Positions 16,825-25,127 of a DNA stretch of 38,419 nucleotides are shown here, piece after piece. Within the stretch, counting starts at the first letter, position 1. Each line of letters opens with the position of its first letter. Where the stretch lies: assembly GCA_937906165.1 (NCBI GenBank), contig CALCYA010000008.1:1-38419 (forward strand). The letters run 5' to 3'. The notes below the pieces were generated by a model. It was not told the DNA's origin, searched no databases, and saw only the letters and a program-made list of their open reading frames with translations. Source of the DNA: an uncultured Bacteroidales bacterium (GTDB lineage: Bacteria; Bacteroidota; Bacteroidia; Bacteroidales; Bacteroidaceae). The translations under genes and the position numbers were made by a program.

Positions 16825-18204
16825 TTAATCCTCTATTCTCTCCAGTTTCACTGTGAAGTGTCTCATCAGTTCTGTCTCCCAAACGATGCGGACGCCGTGG
16901 CGGATGGTGTCGCGACGGTCGTATACGTTCTTGAGGGCTGCGGCAATCACGTCCATGTGGTTGTTGGTATATACGCGGCGGGCGATGCACAGACGTAACA
17001 AGTCGAGGCCTCCGAAGCGGTTCTCGCGTGTGACGGGGTCTCTGTCGGCAAGGATGTAGCCGATCTCGCAACCGCGGACACCGGCCTCAAGATAAAGCTC
17101 TATGGCGAGCGTCTGTGCAGGGAACTCTTCCTTTGGTACGTTTGAGAGTACCATGTCTGCATCGACAAAGAGTGCATGACCGCCTACAGGACGCTGGTAA
17201 GGGATGCCATATTCGTCTAACTTTGCTGCAAGGTACTGAACCTGACGGATGCGTGTCTCGATGTTGTCAAGCTCGGTGTTCTCATCAAGACCTACTGCCA
17301 ATGCTGCCATGTCACGGCCGTTCATGCCACCGTATGTGAGGTAGCCCTCAAAAGGAATACAATATTTCTTTGCGCCCTCGAACCAATCCTCGTGACGGGT
17401 AGCGATGAAACCGCCCATGTTCACGATACCGTCTTTCTTGGCACTCATTGTCATACCGTCGGCAAGTGAATATAACTCCTTAACAATCTCCTTGATGGTC
17501 TTGTCGGCATAACCCTCTTCGCGTGTCTTGATGAAATATGCGTTCTCGACAAAGCGTGCAGAGTCATAGATGACGCGCTTGCCGTACTTGTCGGCAATGG
17601 CACGTACCTCGCGCAGGTTCTGCATTGAAACGGGCTGTCCGCCGGCTGTGTTGTTGGTGATGGTGACAATGATGAACGGAACCTTGTCGGCATGCTCGGC
17701 AAGAGCTTTCTCCAGCTTCTTAGGGTCTACGTTGCCCTTGAAAGGAACCTCGAGCTGTGTGTCCTTTGCCTCGTCTACTGTGCAGTCCAACGCTGTGGCC
17801 TTGCGGCTCTCGATATGTCCTTTGGTGGTGTCGAAGTGTGAGTTGCCGGGGACAATGTCGCCGCTCTTCACAAGGTAGCTGAAGAGCACATTCTCGGCTG
17901 CTCTACCCTGGTGTGTGGGGATTACATACTCAAAGCCGGTGAGGCGTGTGATAGTGTCCTTCAACTGGAAGAATGATGATGAACCGGCATAGCTCTCGTC
18001 ACCCATCATCAGGGCAGCCCACTGACGGTCGCTCATGGCGCCTGTTCCCGAGTCGGTGAGGCAATCGATATATACCTGCTCCGATTTCAACTGGAAGAGG
18101 TTGTAGTTGGCCTCTTTCATCCATTTCTCTCTCTCTTCGCGTGTGCTTTTCTTGATGGGTTCAACCATCTTGATTCTCCAAGATTCTGCAAAAGGTAATT
18201 CCAT
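16825..18204 (-). CDS. tnaA: Tryptophanase
   Basis: A 459-aa PLP enzyme that splits L-tryptophan into indole, pyruvate and ammonia. Family signatures are LTDSGTGAMSDRQWAA (49-64), PTHQGRAAENVLF (96-108), DSARFVENAYF (214-224) and the PLP lysine Lys257 in MSAKKDG. Tyrosine phenol-lyase is the close alternative; Asp125 (HFDTT) sits where tryptophanases carry Asp and phenol-lyases carry Thr, supporting tryptophanase. The gene has its own promoter 35 bp upstream. There is no room for a tnaC-type leader peptide, and no tryptophan permease gene is next to it. Confidence 0.93.
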   Translation of the reverse strand: MELPFAESWRIKMVEPIKKSTREEREKWMKEANYNLFQLKSEQVYIDCLTDSGTGAMSDRQWAALMMGDESYAGSSSFFQLKDTITRLTGFEYVIPTHQGRAAENVLFSYLVKSGDIVPGNSHFDTTKGHIESRKATALDCTVDEAKDTQLEVPFKGNVDPKKLEKALAEHADKVPFIIVTITNNTAGGQPVSMQNLREVRAIADKYGKRVIYDSARFVENAYFIKTREEGYADKTIKEIVKELYSLADGMTMSAKKDGIVNMGGFIATRHEDWFEGAKKYCIPFEGYLTYGGMNGRDMAALAVGLDENTELDNIETRIRQVQYLAAKLDEYGIPYQRPVGGHALFVDADMVLSNVPKEEFPAQTLAIELYLEAGVRGCEIGYILADRDPVTRENRFGGLDLLRLCIARRVYTNNHMDVIAAALKNVYDRRDTIRHGVRIVWETELMRHFTVKLERIED

Positions 18205-18238
18205 AGTATTTATATTAGTTATAAGTTAATCTTCAAGG

Positions 18239-18270
18239 CAAAATTAACCATATTCCCCAAAGAACTGCAA
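18239..18270 (-). promoter_or_regulatory. Promoter of tnaA
   Basis: On the minus strand TTG (18268-18270), a 21-bp spacer and TAATTTTG (18239-18246) match the Bacteroidetes promoter. The predicted 5' leader is only about 30 nt, too short for tryptophan-sensing attenuation of the tnaC type. Confidence 0.7.
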
Positions 18271-18351
18271 CGATTCGAGGGAAAAATGTATCAAAACAGA
18301 AAAACGGGCTGAAATTTTGTCATTTGCTTAACCCCATCGCAATGCAACACA

Positions 18352-18388
18352 AATAGAGTTCCATCCCTCTATGGAATGGAACTCTATT
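18352..18388. terminator. Long perfect hairpin between tnaA and the 204-aa gene
   Basis: AATAGAGTTCCAT (18352-18364) and its exact complement (18376-18388) form a 13-bp stem with an 11-nt loop. Short T-runs follow on either strand. It may end transcripts from the leftward gene at 18595, about 200 bp away. Confidence 0.45.
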
Positions 18389-18473
18389 TCTATGCTAATA
18401 TAAGCACCTACATTCATTTGAGGTGAGGTGTCGACTTGCCGATGGAGGGAAAAAGTTTCTCCTGAATAACAGC

Positions 18474-18579
18474 GGGTAACCAAAAATCAAACGGGTTACC
18501 CACTTTTGTCATGAGGTTAAATATAAAAAGTTATTTTTAGACATGAAGAAACTTTTTTAGACCGACCTCTTTGCTTATA
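18474..18579 (+). repeat. Dispersed structured element, copy A
   Basis: About 106 bp, homologous to 27105-27220. Stem 1 is GGGTAACC with GGTTACCC. Stem 2 is GAGGTT with GACCTC, closing over an interior with two A-rich/T-rich segments each ending in TTTTTAG. It lies directly beyond the 3' end of the leftward 204-aa gene. Similarity to copy B covers the whole element including the trailing GTTTATA/GCTTATA. Confidence 0.75.
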
Positions 18580-18594
18580 CCCATTTGCAAAGAA

Positions 18595-19209
18595 TTACAA
18601 TCCTATATCCTTTAACCTAAGTTCAACAAACTCTATCAGCAGTTTTTCATTCCGGCTATTCAACAACTCTTCAATAGTATATCCCTTGTAGTTCTCATAA
18701 ATGGATATTCTCACTACTGGCACTCCGGTAATCACAGATGTAACATCTTTAATAAAATCATAGAAAGCTCTTTGTTTCCATCTTGTACGGCTAACCGATG
18801 AAAACTCACCATCGACTTGAGATGCACCAAACTGTTTCTCGGTAGAATCATTTTTGGCATATTTCCCATAAGTCAGACATTTGTTTTCAAAACCATTGCA
18901 TAAGTTTCTGTAGCTCGTGACACACAAATTATTGTTGCCGGCATATATTCTTGAATCAAGAGTAGAAAGCCTGTAACGGTTAAAGTGGTTTTCCTCATCA
19001 AGTTCTATAATAAAGTTGGGAGTGTCAACATCATATGCTCCAACATTAACCGGTGCTTTAGGCAATAAGCCTCCTAGTTTCCTGTAAACATACATTATTT
19101 CATCGTAATAACACGATGCCATCAGTTCCGTTTCGGACAACCTGCAATGCATGCCCACTCCATAATGTGAGGCGCACACTTCCTGAAGAAAATTCTGTTT
19201 TTTTGCCAT
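18595..19209 (-). CDS. Uncharacterised 204-aa protein (nuclease-like motif suspected)
   Basis: I do not recognise a named function. The protein has a conserved-looking core DTPNFIIELDEENHFNRYRLSTLDSRIY (62-89), then CLTYGKYAKNDSTEKQFGAS, and a Trp/Arg-rich RTRWKQRAFYDFIKD (141-155) before a beta-strand VPVVRISIYENY. The acidic ELDEE on a predicted strand, followed by a late basic patch, recalls PD-(D/E)XK or Vsr-like nuclease folds, but the key lysine cannot be placed, so this is only a suspicion. No signal peptide is seen. It lies 21 bp after the broken yjdM on the same strand and may be read from the same promoter. Confidence 0.7.
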   Translation of the reverse strand: MAKKQNFLQEVCASHYGVGMHCRLSETELMASCYYDEIMYVYRKLGGLLPKAPVNVGAYDVDTPNFIIELDEENHFNRYRLSTLDSRIYAGNNNLCVTSYRNLCNGFENKCLTYGKYAKNDSTEKQFGASQVDGEFSSVSRTRWKQRAFYDFIKDVTSVITGVPVVRISIYENYKGYTIEELLNSRNEKLLIEFVELRLKDIGL

Positions 19210-19230
19210 AACAAATCTATCAGCAAAGTC

Positions 19231-19559
19231 TTACTTCTTCAAGAAACAGGTCTTTAGCACAATGCTGCTGCCGTCGATTTTGCAATCGACCTCCTCGGGG
19301 TTCTCGGTGAGGCGGATGCTCTTTACCTTTGTCCCGCGCTTGATTACCATCGATGAGCCTTTCACTTTAAGGTCTTTTATCACCGTCACTGCATCGCCGT
19401 CGAACAGCAGGGCACCGTTGCTGTCCTTTGCCCGATCGGCAGCCTCTTCTGCTGTGTCATCTGCACTGAACTCATGGGCACAATCGGGCACACATAGAGC
19501 ATACCGTCGAAATATGTGTATTCACTGTTAGACTTGGGGCATTTTGGAATGTCTGTCAT
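19231..19559 (-). pseudogene. yjdM: yjdM/phnA-type zinc-ribbon protein, frameshifted
   Basis: Read from the ATG at 19559, frame 1 gives MTDIPKCPKSNSEYTYFDGM then LYVCP, the usual YjdM N-terminus. The remainder (DCAHEFSADD onward, including VTVIKDLKVKGSSMV and DCKIDGSS) is one frame away. Adding one G near 19485 restores a 109-aa protein, matching the about 110-aa family. The second cysteine of the first zinc knuckle is also Ser (CPKS instead of CPKC). Two independent lesions argue for decay, although the frameshift alone could be a sequencing error. A GTG at 19491 could restart the C-terminal 86 aa. The family's role is poorly known; it is not needed for phosphonate use. Confidence 0.85.
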
Positions 19560-19586
19560 TTTTATGTTTTGTTTTAAAGGTTTATG

Positions 19587-19594
19587 CGAAGATA
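19587..19594 (-). promoter_or_regulatory. -7 promoter box of yjdM
   Basis: TATCTTCG on the minus strand lies 27 bp above the ATG at 19559. This supports that ATG, not the GTG at 19491, as the ancestral start. Confidence 0.5.
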
Positions 19595-19614
19595 AGAAAT
19601 ATTATTTAAGAACG

Positions 19615-19650
19615 CATTGAGGTCCCGGAATATCTCCCGGGACCTCAATG
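19615..19650 (-). terminator. Hairpin downstream of carB
   Basis: CATTGAGGTCCCGG (19615-19628) pairs perfectly with CCGGGACCTCAATG (19637-19650) around an 8-nt loop, about 20 bp beyond the carB stop. The T-run on the minus strand is poor (GCGTTCTTAAAT), but stem strength and place suit a terminator. Confidence 0.65.
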
Positions 19651-19672
19651 AATGATTATTTATTCTTTTCAT

Positions 19673-22600
19673 TTACTTGAACTCGTCCCAGCTCTTGACC
19701 GGAAGCTCATTGACGTCGATATTGCAGAAGGCATTGATGAATGCGCTTGCAAGGCGAGCGTTGGTGATGAGCGGGGTGTTATGGTCGATAGCTGCACGGC
19801 GGATGCGGTATCCGTTTGTGAGCTCACGCTTGGTGTGGTTCTTCGGGATGTTGATGATGAGGTCGAAACGGTGGTCGGCAATCATCTGCATCACATTGTT
19901 CTCGGCTGTAGGATTCTCATCTGGCCACATTACCGGTGTTGCCTTGATTCCGTTCTCGTTCAGGAACTTGGCTGTACCCAATGTAGCATAGATATTGTAA
20001 CCCTTCTTCTGCAGCACTGCTGATGGCTCAAGCAGGTCGGCCTTTGACTTTGCAGCACCAGAAGAGAGCATTACATTCTTCTTGGGAACGCTGTAGCCTA
20101 CTGCTATCATAGCATTGAGAAGTGCCTCGTCGAAGTCGTCACCGATGCAGCCTACCTCACCTGTTGATGACATATCAACGCCCAAAACCGGGTCGGCCTG
20201 ATGCAGACGGCTGAATGAGAACTGTGATGCCTTGACACCAATCCAGTCAATATCGAATGCCGACTTGTCGGGCTGGCTGTAAGGAGCATCGAGCATGATG
20301 CGTGTAGCAGTCTCGATGAAGTTGCGCTTGAGCACCTTTGAAACGAATGGGAACGAACGTGAAGCACGCAGGTTACACTCGATTACCTTAACCTCGTTGT
20401 TCTTTGCAAGGAACTGGATGTTGAAAGGACCAGAGATGTTGAGCTCTTTTGCGATGCGACGGCTGATTTTCTTGATGCGGCGTGCAGTCTCGAAGTATAT
20501 CTTCTGTGCAGGGAACACAAGTGTTGCGTCACCGGAGTGTACTCCGGCAAACTCAACGTGCTCCGAGATTGCATACTCCACTACCTCACCATTCTGTGCC
20601 ACAGCGTCAAACTCAATCTCCTTGGTCTCCATCATGAACTGTGAAACCACAACAGGGAACTCCTTTGAAACGTCGGCTGCCATCTTGAGGAACTCATAAA
20701 GTTCTTCCTCGTTGTAGCAAACGTTCATGGCTGCACCTGAAAGCACGTATGAAGGACGTACAAGTACAGGATAGCCCACTTTGTCTACAAACTCCTTCAT
20801 GTCGTCGAGGCTTGTAAGCTCCTTCCATGCAGGCTGGTCAATACCGAGCTGGTCGAGCATTGCCGAGAATTTGTGACGGTTCTCTGCACGGTCGATTGAG
20901 AGAGGTGATGTACCCAGGATGGGCACTGCCTGACGGTGAAGCTTCATTGCGAGGTTGTTAGGAATCTGTCCACCAACCGATACAATCACACCACCAGGAT
21001 GCTCAAGGTCGATAACGTCGAGCACGCGCTCCAGTGAAAGCTCGTCAAAGTAGAGACGGTCGCACATGTCGTAGTCGGTAGATACAGTCTCGGGGTTGTA
21101 GTTGATCATTATTGACTTGTAACCGAGCTTGCGGGCTGTCTGAACGGCGTTCACTGAGCACCAGTCGAACTCAACCGATGAACCGATGCGGTATGCACCA
21201 GAGCCGAGCACTACTACTGACTTGTCGGTATGGTAGTAGTTTACGTCGTAACCCTTTGCACCGTATGTCATATAAAGGTAGTTTGTCAGGTCGGGATGCT
21301 CCGAAGCGACTGTGTTGATGCGCTTTACAGCCGGTAGGATGCCGAGTTCCTTACGACGTGCACGCACTGCAAGGTTACCGGTCTCCATGTTCTTCTCATC
21401 CTTGAGAACGAAACGTGAAATCTGGAAGTCGGAGAAACCGAGCTCCTTTGCACGGCGCAGAACCTCTTCGGGAAGCTCTTCAAGGGTGTTGTAGCCCTCA
21501 AGCACGTGCTTGTAGTCAACTATATTCTTGAGTTTGCCAATGAACCATGGGTCAATCTTTGTAAGCTCGCTTATGCGCTCAACCGTATAGCCCTCCTCAA
21601 GAGCCGAAGCGATAGAGAATACGCGCATATCTGTCGGGTTGGCAAGCTCCTCGTCAAGGTTGTCGAAGTGTGTGTGCTCGTTGCCCACGAAACCGTGCAT
21701 ACCCTGACCAATCATGCGGAGACCTTTCTGGATAACCTCCTCGAAACTGCGGCCGATAGACATGATTTCACCTACAGACTTCATGCTTGAACCGATCTGA
21801 CGAGAAACACCCGCGAACTTTGTCAAGTCCCAACGAGGAATCTTACAGATGAGGTAGTCAAGGTCGGGAGCCTTGTATGCGCTGTTGGGTGTACCCATCT
21901 CGCCAATCTCGTCAAGAGTGTAGCCGAGAGCAATCTTTGCTGCCACGAATGCGAGAGGATAACCTGTAGCCTTTGAAGCAAGGGCTGAAGAACGGCTCAG
22001 ACGGGCATTCACCTCAATTACGCGGTAGTCATTTGTCTCGGCGTTGAATGCGTACTGGATATTACACTCACCGACAATGCCCAGGTGACGTATAGCCTTT
22101 ACTGATATCTCCTGCATGAACTTCACCTGCTCTGGTGTGAGTGAACAGGTAGGAGCTACAACGATTGACTCACCGGTGTGGATGCCGAGCGGGTCAAAGT
22201 TCTCCATGCTTGCCACTGTGAAGCAGTGGTCGTTGGCGTCGCGGATAACCTCGAATTCAATCTCCTTCCAACCCTTGAGAGACTCCTCGACAAGAATCTG
22301 GTTAGAGAAAGTGAAGGCACTCTCCGCCAGCTCCTTGAAACTCTCTTCGTCCTTGCAGATACCGCTGCCGAGGCCACCGAGAGCGTAAGCCGAACGTACC
22401 ATTACCGGGAAACCGATGCGGTGGGCTGCAGCCAACGCATCCTCCATGCTCTCCACTGCCTGACTCACCGGAGTCTTCATTGGAATCTCGTCGAGTTTCT
22501 TTACAAAGAGGTCACGGTCCTCGGTATACATGATAGCCTCTACAGAGGTACCAAGTACCTTGACACCGTACTTCTCAAGGATACCTTTCTGGTAAAGCTC

Positions 22601-22894
22601 GGTACCGCAGTTGAGTGCAGTCTGGCCACCGAAGGCAAGCAGGATGCCGTCAGGACGCTCCTTCTTGATAATCTCTTCAACATTGTGGATGTCTACAGGA
22701 AGGAAATACACCTTGTCGGCAATACCTTCCGAAGTCTGGATGGTAGCGACATTAGGATTGATAAGCACTGACTGGATGCCCTCCTCGCGGAGTGCTTTAA
22801 GTGCCTGTGAACCTGAATAGTCAAACTCTCCTGCCTGGCCGATGCGCAGGGCACCTGAACCGAGCAATAACACCTTTTTCAGTTTTTCTTTCAT
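19673..22894 (-). CDS. carB: Carbamoyl-phosphate synthase, large subunit
   Basis: This 1073-aa protein makes carbamoyl phosphate from bicarbonate, ammonia and two ATP for pyrimidine and arginine synthesis. It has the usual internal duplication: two ATP-grasp halves beginning KKVLLLGSGALRIGQAGEFDYSG and KSVVVLGSGAYRIGSSVEFDW, an oligomerisation part between, and a C-terminal MGS-like allosteric domain (KGYNIYATLGTAKFLNENGI onward). Length matches E. coli CarB (1073). I start at the ATG at 22894 (MKEKLKKVLLLG), 31 bp after the PurF-type gene, so both are probably one transcript. The glutaminase subunit CarA is not in the window and must be elsewhere. Confidence 0.97.
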   Translation of the reverse strand: MKEKLKKVLLLGSGALRIGQAGEFDYSGSQALKALREEGIQSVLINPNVATIQTSEGIADKVYFLPVDIHNVEEIIKKERPDGILLAFGGQTALNCGTELYQKGILEKYGVKVLGTSVEAIMYTEDRDLFVKKLDEIPMKTPVSQAVESMEDALAAAHRIGFPVMVRSAYALGGLGSGICKDEESFKELAESAFTFSNQILVEESLKGWKEIEFEVIRDANDHCFTVASMENFDPLGIHTGESIVVAPTCSLTPEQVKFMQEISVKAIRHLGIVGECNIQYAFNAETNDYRVIEVNARLSRSSALASKATGYPLAFVAAKIALGYTLDEIGEMGTPNSAYKAPDLDYLICKIPRWDLTKFAGVSRQIGSSMKSVGEIMSIGRSFEEVIQKGLRMIGQGMHGFVGNEHTHFDNLDEELANPTDMRVFSIASALEEGYTVERISELTKIDPWFIGKLKNIVDYKHVLEGYNTLEELPEEVLRRAKELGFSDFQISRFVLKDEKNMETGNLAVRARRKELGILPAVKRINTVASEHPDLTNYLYMTYGAKGYDVNYYHTDKSVVVLGSGAYRIGSSVEFDWCSVNAVQTARKLGYKSIMINYNPETVSTDYDMCDRLYFDELSLERVLDVIDLEHPGGVIVSVGGQIPNNLAMKLHRQAVPILGTSPLSIDRAENRHKFSAMLDQLGIDQPAWKELTSLDDMKEFVDKVGYPVLVRPSYVLSGAAMNVCYNEEELYEFLKMAADVSKEFPVVVSQFMMETKEIEFDAVAQNGEVVEYAISEHVEFAGVHSGDATLVFPAQKIYFETARRIKKISRRIAKELNISGPFNIQFLAKNNEVKVIECNLRASRSFPFVSKVLKRNFIETATRIMLDAPYSQPDKSAFDIDWIGVKASQFSFSRLHQADPVLGVDMSSTGEVGCIGDDFDEALLNAMIAVGYSVPKKNVMLSSGAAKSKADLLEPSAVLQKKGYNIYATLGTAKFLNENGIKATPVMWPDENPTAENNVMQMIADHRFDLIINIPKNHTKRELTNGYRIRRAAIDHNTPLITNARLASAFINAFCNIDVNELPVKSWDEFK

Positions 22895-22925
22895 GATTTT
22901 ATGTTTGTTGTTACTTATTTGTACT

Positions 22926-24806
22926 TTATTTATAAAGGTATTTCTCGTAATGGTATACAAAAGCCTCGTTTACCAAGCGGTTACCACCCGGTGTAGGATA
23001 GATACCGCTGAAGTACCAGTCGCCCAAGTGGTTTGGGCAAGCTGCGTGCAGGCCGCTCAGGCTTTGGAACACAAGCTCAAGGTCGGCATTGAGGTCAACG
23101 GGCTTCAGCAGATCGGCAATCTTTCTTGAGATTTCATCCGCTGAGAAAGGACGGTAGATCGCACGCGTGCAGTTAACCTGCTCGGCATCGGGCTTCTTCA
23201 GCTCCTCAAGGCAGGCACGGTATGTCTCGTCTATGAGCGAGCGCTTTCCGTTCTCGTAAAGCAGTTCAAGGGCAGCCTTGAAGGCCACAAAATGGTCGAA
23301 CTTCTCCATATCGATTCCGTAGTAGTCCGGGTAACGTATCTGTGGGCTTGAAGATACGACAATAATCTTCTTGGGCTCCAGACGGTCCAGGATTTTCAAG
23401 ATACTCTGCTTGAGAGTTGTTCCACGCACAATACTGTCGTCAATTACAACAAGGTTGTCAACCTTTGGTTTTATTGTTCCGTATGTAATGTCATAGACGT
23501 GTGCCGCAAGGTCATTGCGCTTGTCACTTGTCGAGATGAATGTACGCATCTTGATATCCTTGTTGGCAACTTTCTCCTGACGAACTTTCTTTGTAACGAT
23601 AGTCTTCATCTCCTCGGCAGTAAGTTCTTTACCCGATGTAAGCTCCTTTACTTTCCATTCGTCAAGATACTCCTCCATACCCTCTACCATTCCATAGAAT
23701 GCCATTTCGGCTGTGTTTGGAATGAAAGAGAATACAGTATTGTCGAGGTCATAGTCAATAGCCTTGAGAATCTGCTCCTTGAGGTTTGCACCCAACTGCT
23801 TTCTCTCCTTGTAAATATCGCCGTCATTTCCACGGCTGAAGTATATTCTCTCAAAAGAGCAAGGAAGGAGCGCTTTCTGTTGTATGATGATTTCACGGCG
23901 CAACTCACCGCGCTTGTTCATTATGAGCGCCTCACCAGGGAGCATCTCAATCACATCGTCCGAATTAAGGTTCATTGCTGTCTGCAATGCAGCACGCTCA
24001 CTTGCAACAAGGAATATCTCGTCGTTCGCATACCAGTAGGCCGTGCGCACACCCCATGGGTCACGCATCGCGAACATTTCACCGCTGCCTGTAACACCGC
24101 AGAACACATAACCGCCATCGAGCATCGGAGTTGAAGTGCGCAAGACATTGGCGATGTCCATACGTTCCTCTATGGTGTTTGTTATATCCATTCCCTGAAG
24201 ACCCTCGGCCTCGCAATCCTTGAATATACGCTCCACCTCGCGGTCAAGACGGTGCCCCATGAGTTCAAGCATGATGTATGTATCGGCATGCACACGCGGG
24301 TGCTGACCGTGAGACACAAGCTCGTGGAAAACATCATCAACATTGGTGATGTGGAAGTTTCCGCACAAAGCAAGGTTCTTTGCTCTCCAGTTGTTGCGGC
24401 GCAGGAATGGATGCACATACTGCATTCCGGTCTTTCCTGTTGCCGAGTAACGCAGGTGACCCATATAAAGCTCACCGGCAAAGCCAAAGTGACGATATGC
24501 GTAGTTGGCATTGTTCCTCATCTCCTTCGGATGTGAAGCAATGCTCCTGTTTGCCATTTCAAATACCTCGGAAATTGCGCCTGTCCCCTCTGCTCTCTCA
24601 CGATACATATAATCCTCTCCAGGAGAAGCTTTCATCTTGACACAAGCAATACCCGCACCCTGCTGGCCACGGTTATACTGTTTGTTCATCAAAAGGAACA
24701 GCTTGTTCATTCCATACGCCCATGTGCCGTACTTTTCCTGATAATAGTTCAACGGCTTACGCAGACGAATCATCGCAACACCACATTCGTGTAATAGAGG
24801 TTCCAT
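22926..24806 (-). CDS. PurF-family amidophosphoribosyltransferase, long Bacteroidetes form
   Basis: A 626-aa protein with an N-terminal class-II glutamine amidotransferase domain and a C-terminal phosphoribosyltransferase domain. The nucleophile Cys8 would be exposed after removal of a short propeptide. The glutaminase loop RGQQGAG (46-52) and GHLRYSATG (116-124) are present. The PRPP-binding motif VVIDDSIVRGTT is at 453-464. PurF makes phosphoribosylamine from PRPP and glutamine in the first purine step. This protein is over 100 residues longer than E. coli PurF (505 aa), with an insert around 360-420 and a long tail, so it may be a paralogue. It sits upstream of carB. The start is MEPLLHECGV at 24806. 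Confidence 0.88.
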   Translation of the reverse strand: MEPLLHECGVAMIRLRKPLNYYQEKYGTWAYGMNKLFLLMNKQYNRGQQGAGIACVKMKASPGEDYMYRERAEGTGAISEVFEMANRSIASHPKEMRNNANYAYRHFGFAGELYMGHLRYSATGKTGMQYVHPFLRRNNWRAKNLALCGNFHITNVDDVFHELVSHGQHPRVHADTYIMLELMGHRLDREVERIFKDCEAEGLQGMDITNTIEERMDIANVLRTSTPMLDGGYVFCGVTGSGEMFAMRDPWGVRTAYWYANDEIFLVASERAALQTAMNLNSDDVIEMLPGEALIMNKRGELRREIIIQQKALLPCSFERIYFSRGNDGDIYKERKQLGANLKEQILKAIDYDLDNTVFSFIPNTAEMAFYGMVEGMEEYLDEWKVKELTSGKELTAEEMKTIVTKKVRQEKVANKDIKMRTFISTSDKRNDLAAHVYDITYGTIKPKVDNLVVIDDSIVRGTTLKQSILKILDRLEPKKIIVVSSSPQIRYPDYYGIDMEKFDHFVAFKAALELLYENGKRSLIDETYRACLEELKKPDAEQVNCTRAIYRPFSADEISRKIADLLKPVDLNADLELVFQSLSGLHAACPNHLGDWYFSGIYPTPGGNRLVNEAFVYHYEKYLYK

Positions 24807-24996
24807 AAAAAACAAATAATTTCCGCTAATATACAAAAAAAAGTCGTCTCATAAAGAAACGACTATATAAAAGTATAAAAAAAGTAATCATATCAACAGA
24901 AAACAAGGGAGCAGAAGCAGCAACGGAGCATCTTTCAGACTCCGCCGGCATAAAATTCTTGTTCTCCCTGAATTCCATAATTCTATTTTTACCATG

Positions 24997-25004
24997 CAAA
25001 GATA
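24997..25004 (-). promoter_or_regulatory. -7 promoter box for the PurF-type gene and carB
   Basis: TATCTTTG on the minus strand is an exact TAnnTTTG match. It lies 190 bp above the start codon, leaving a long untranslated leader. No good -33 TTTG is seen at the expected distance. Confidence 0.55.
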
Positions 25005-25070
25005 GTGAAAATTCCGTACACGCGCGTAAAGGCAGAAAGTTTTTTTGAAGAAAAATAACAGCCGTCCAAC

Positions 25071-25113
25071 AAAATACACCCCACAAGAGACTTGCTCCTG
25101 TGGGGTGTATTTT
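25071..25113 (-). terminator. Strong terminator of the M20 peptidase gene
   Basis: A perfect 15-bp stem, 25071-25085 with 25099-25113 (AAAATACACCCCACA and its complement), has a 13-nt loop and T-rich 3' arms on both strands. It lies 15 bp after the stop codon of the leftward peptidase gene. Confidence 0.85.
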
Positions 25114-25127
25114 TAACCTGCGACAGA

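Larger units (their letters stand above)
18205..18594. other. 390-bp intergenic region with a hairpin and a dispersed repeat
   Basis: It contains the tnaA promoter, a long hairpin (18352-18388) and repeat copy A (18474-18579). No ORF is supported. Confidence 0.6.
24807..25127. other. 321-bp intergenic region
   Basis: It holds the -7 box for the PurF-type gene (24997-25004) and the terminator of the M20 peptidase gene (25071-25113). The predicted leader of the PurF-type transcript is about 185 nt; I see no known riboswitch in it. No ORF is supported. Confidence 0.6.

Noticed and set aside
16825..18204. Tyrosine phenol-lyase instead of tryptophanase
   Set aside because: Asp125 in HFDTT fits tryptophanase; phenol-lyases carry Thr at this position.
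23499..24134. 211-aa plus-strand open frame within the PurF-type gene
   Set aside because: Antisense to conserved coding sequence, with no family resemblance and no promoter.
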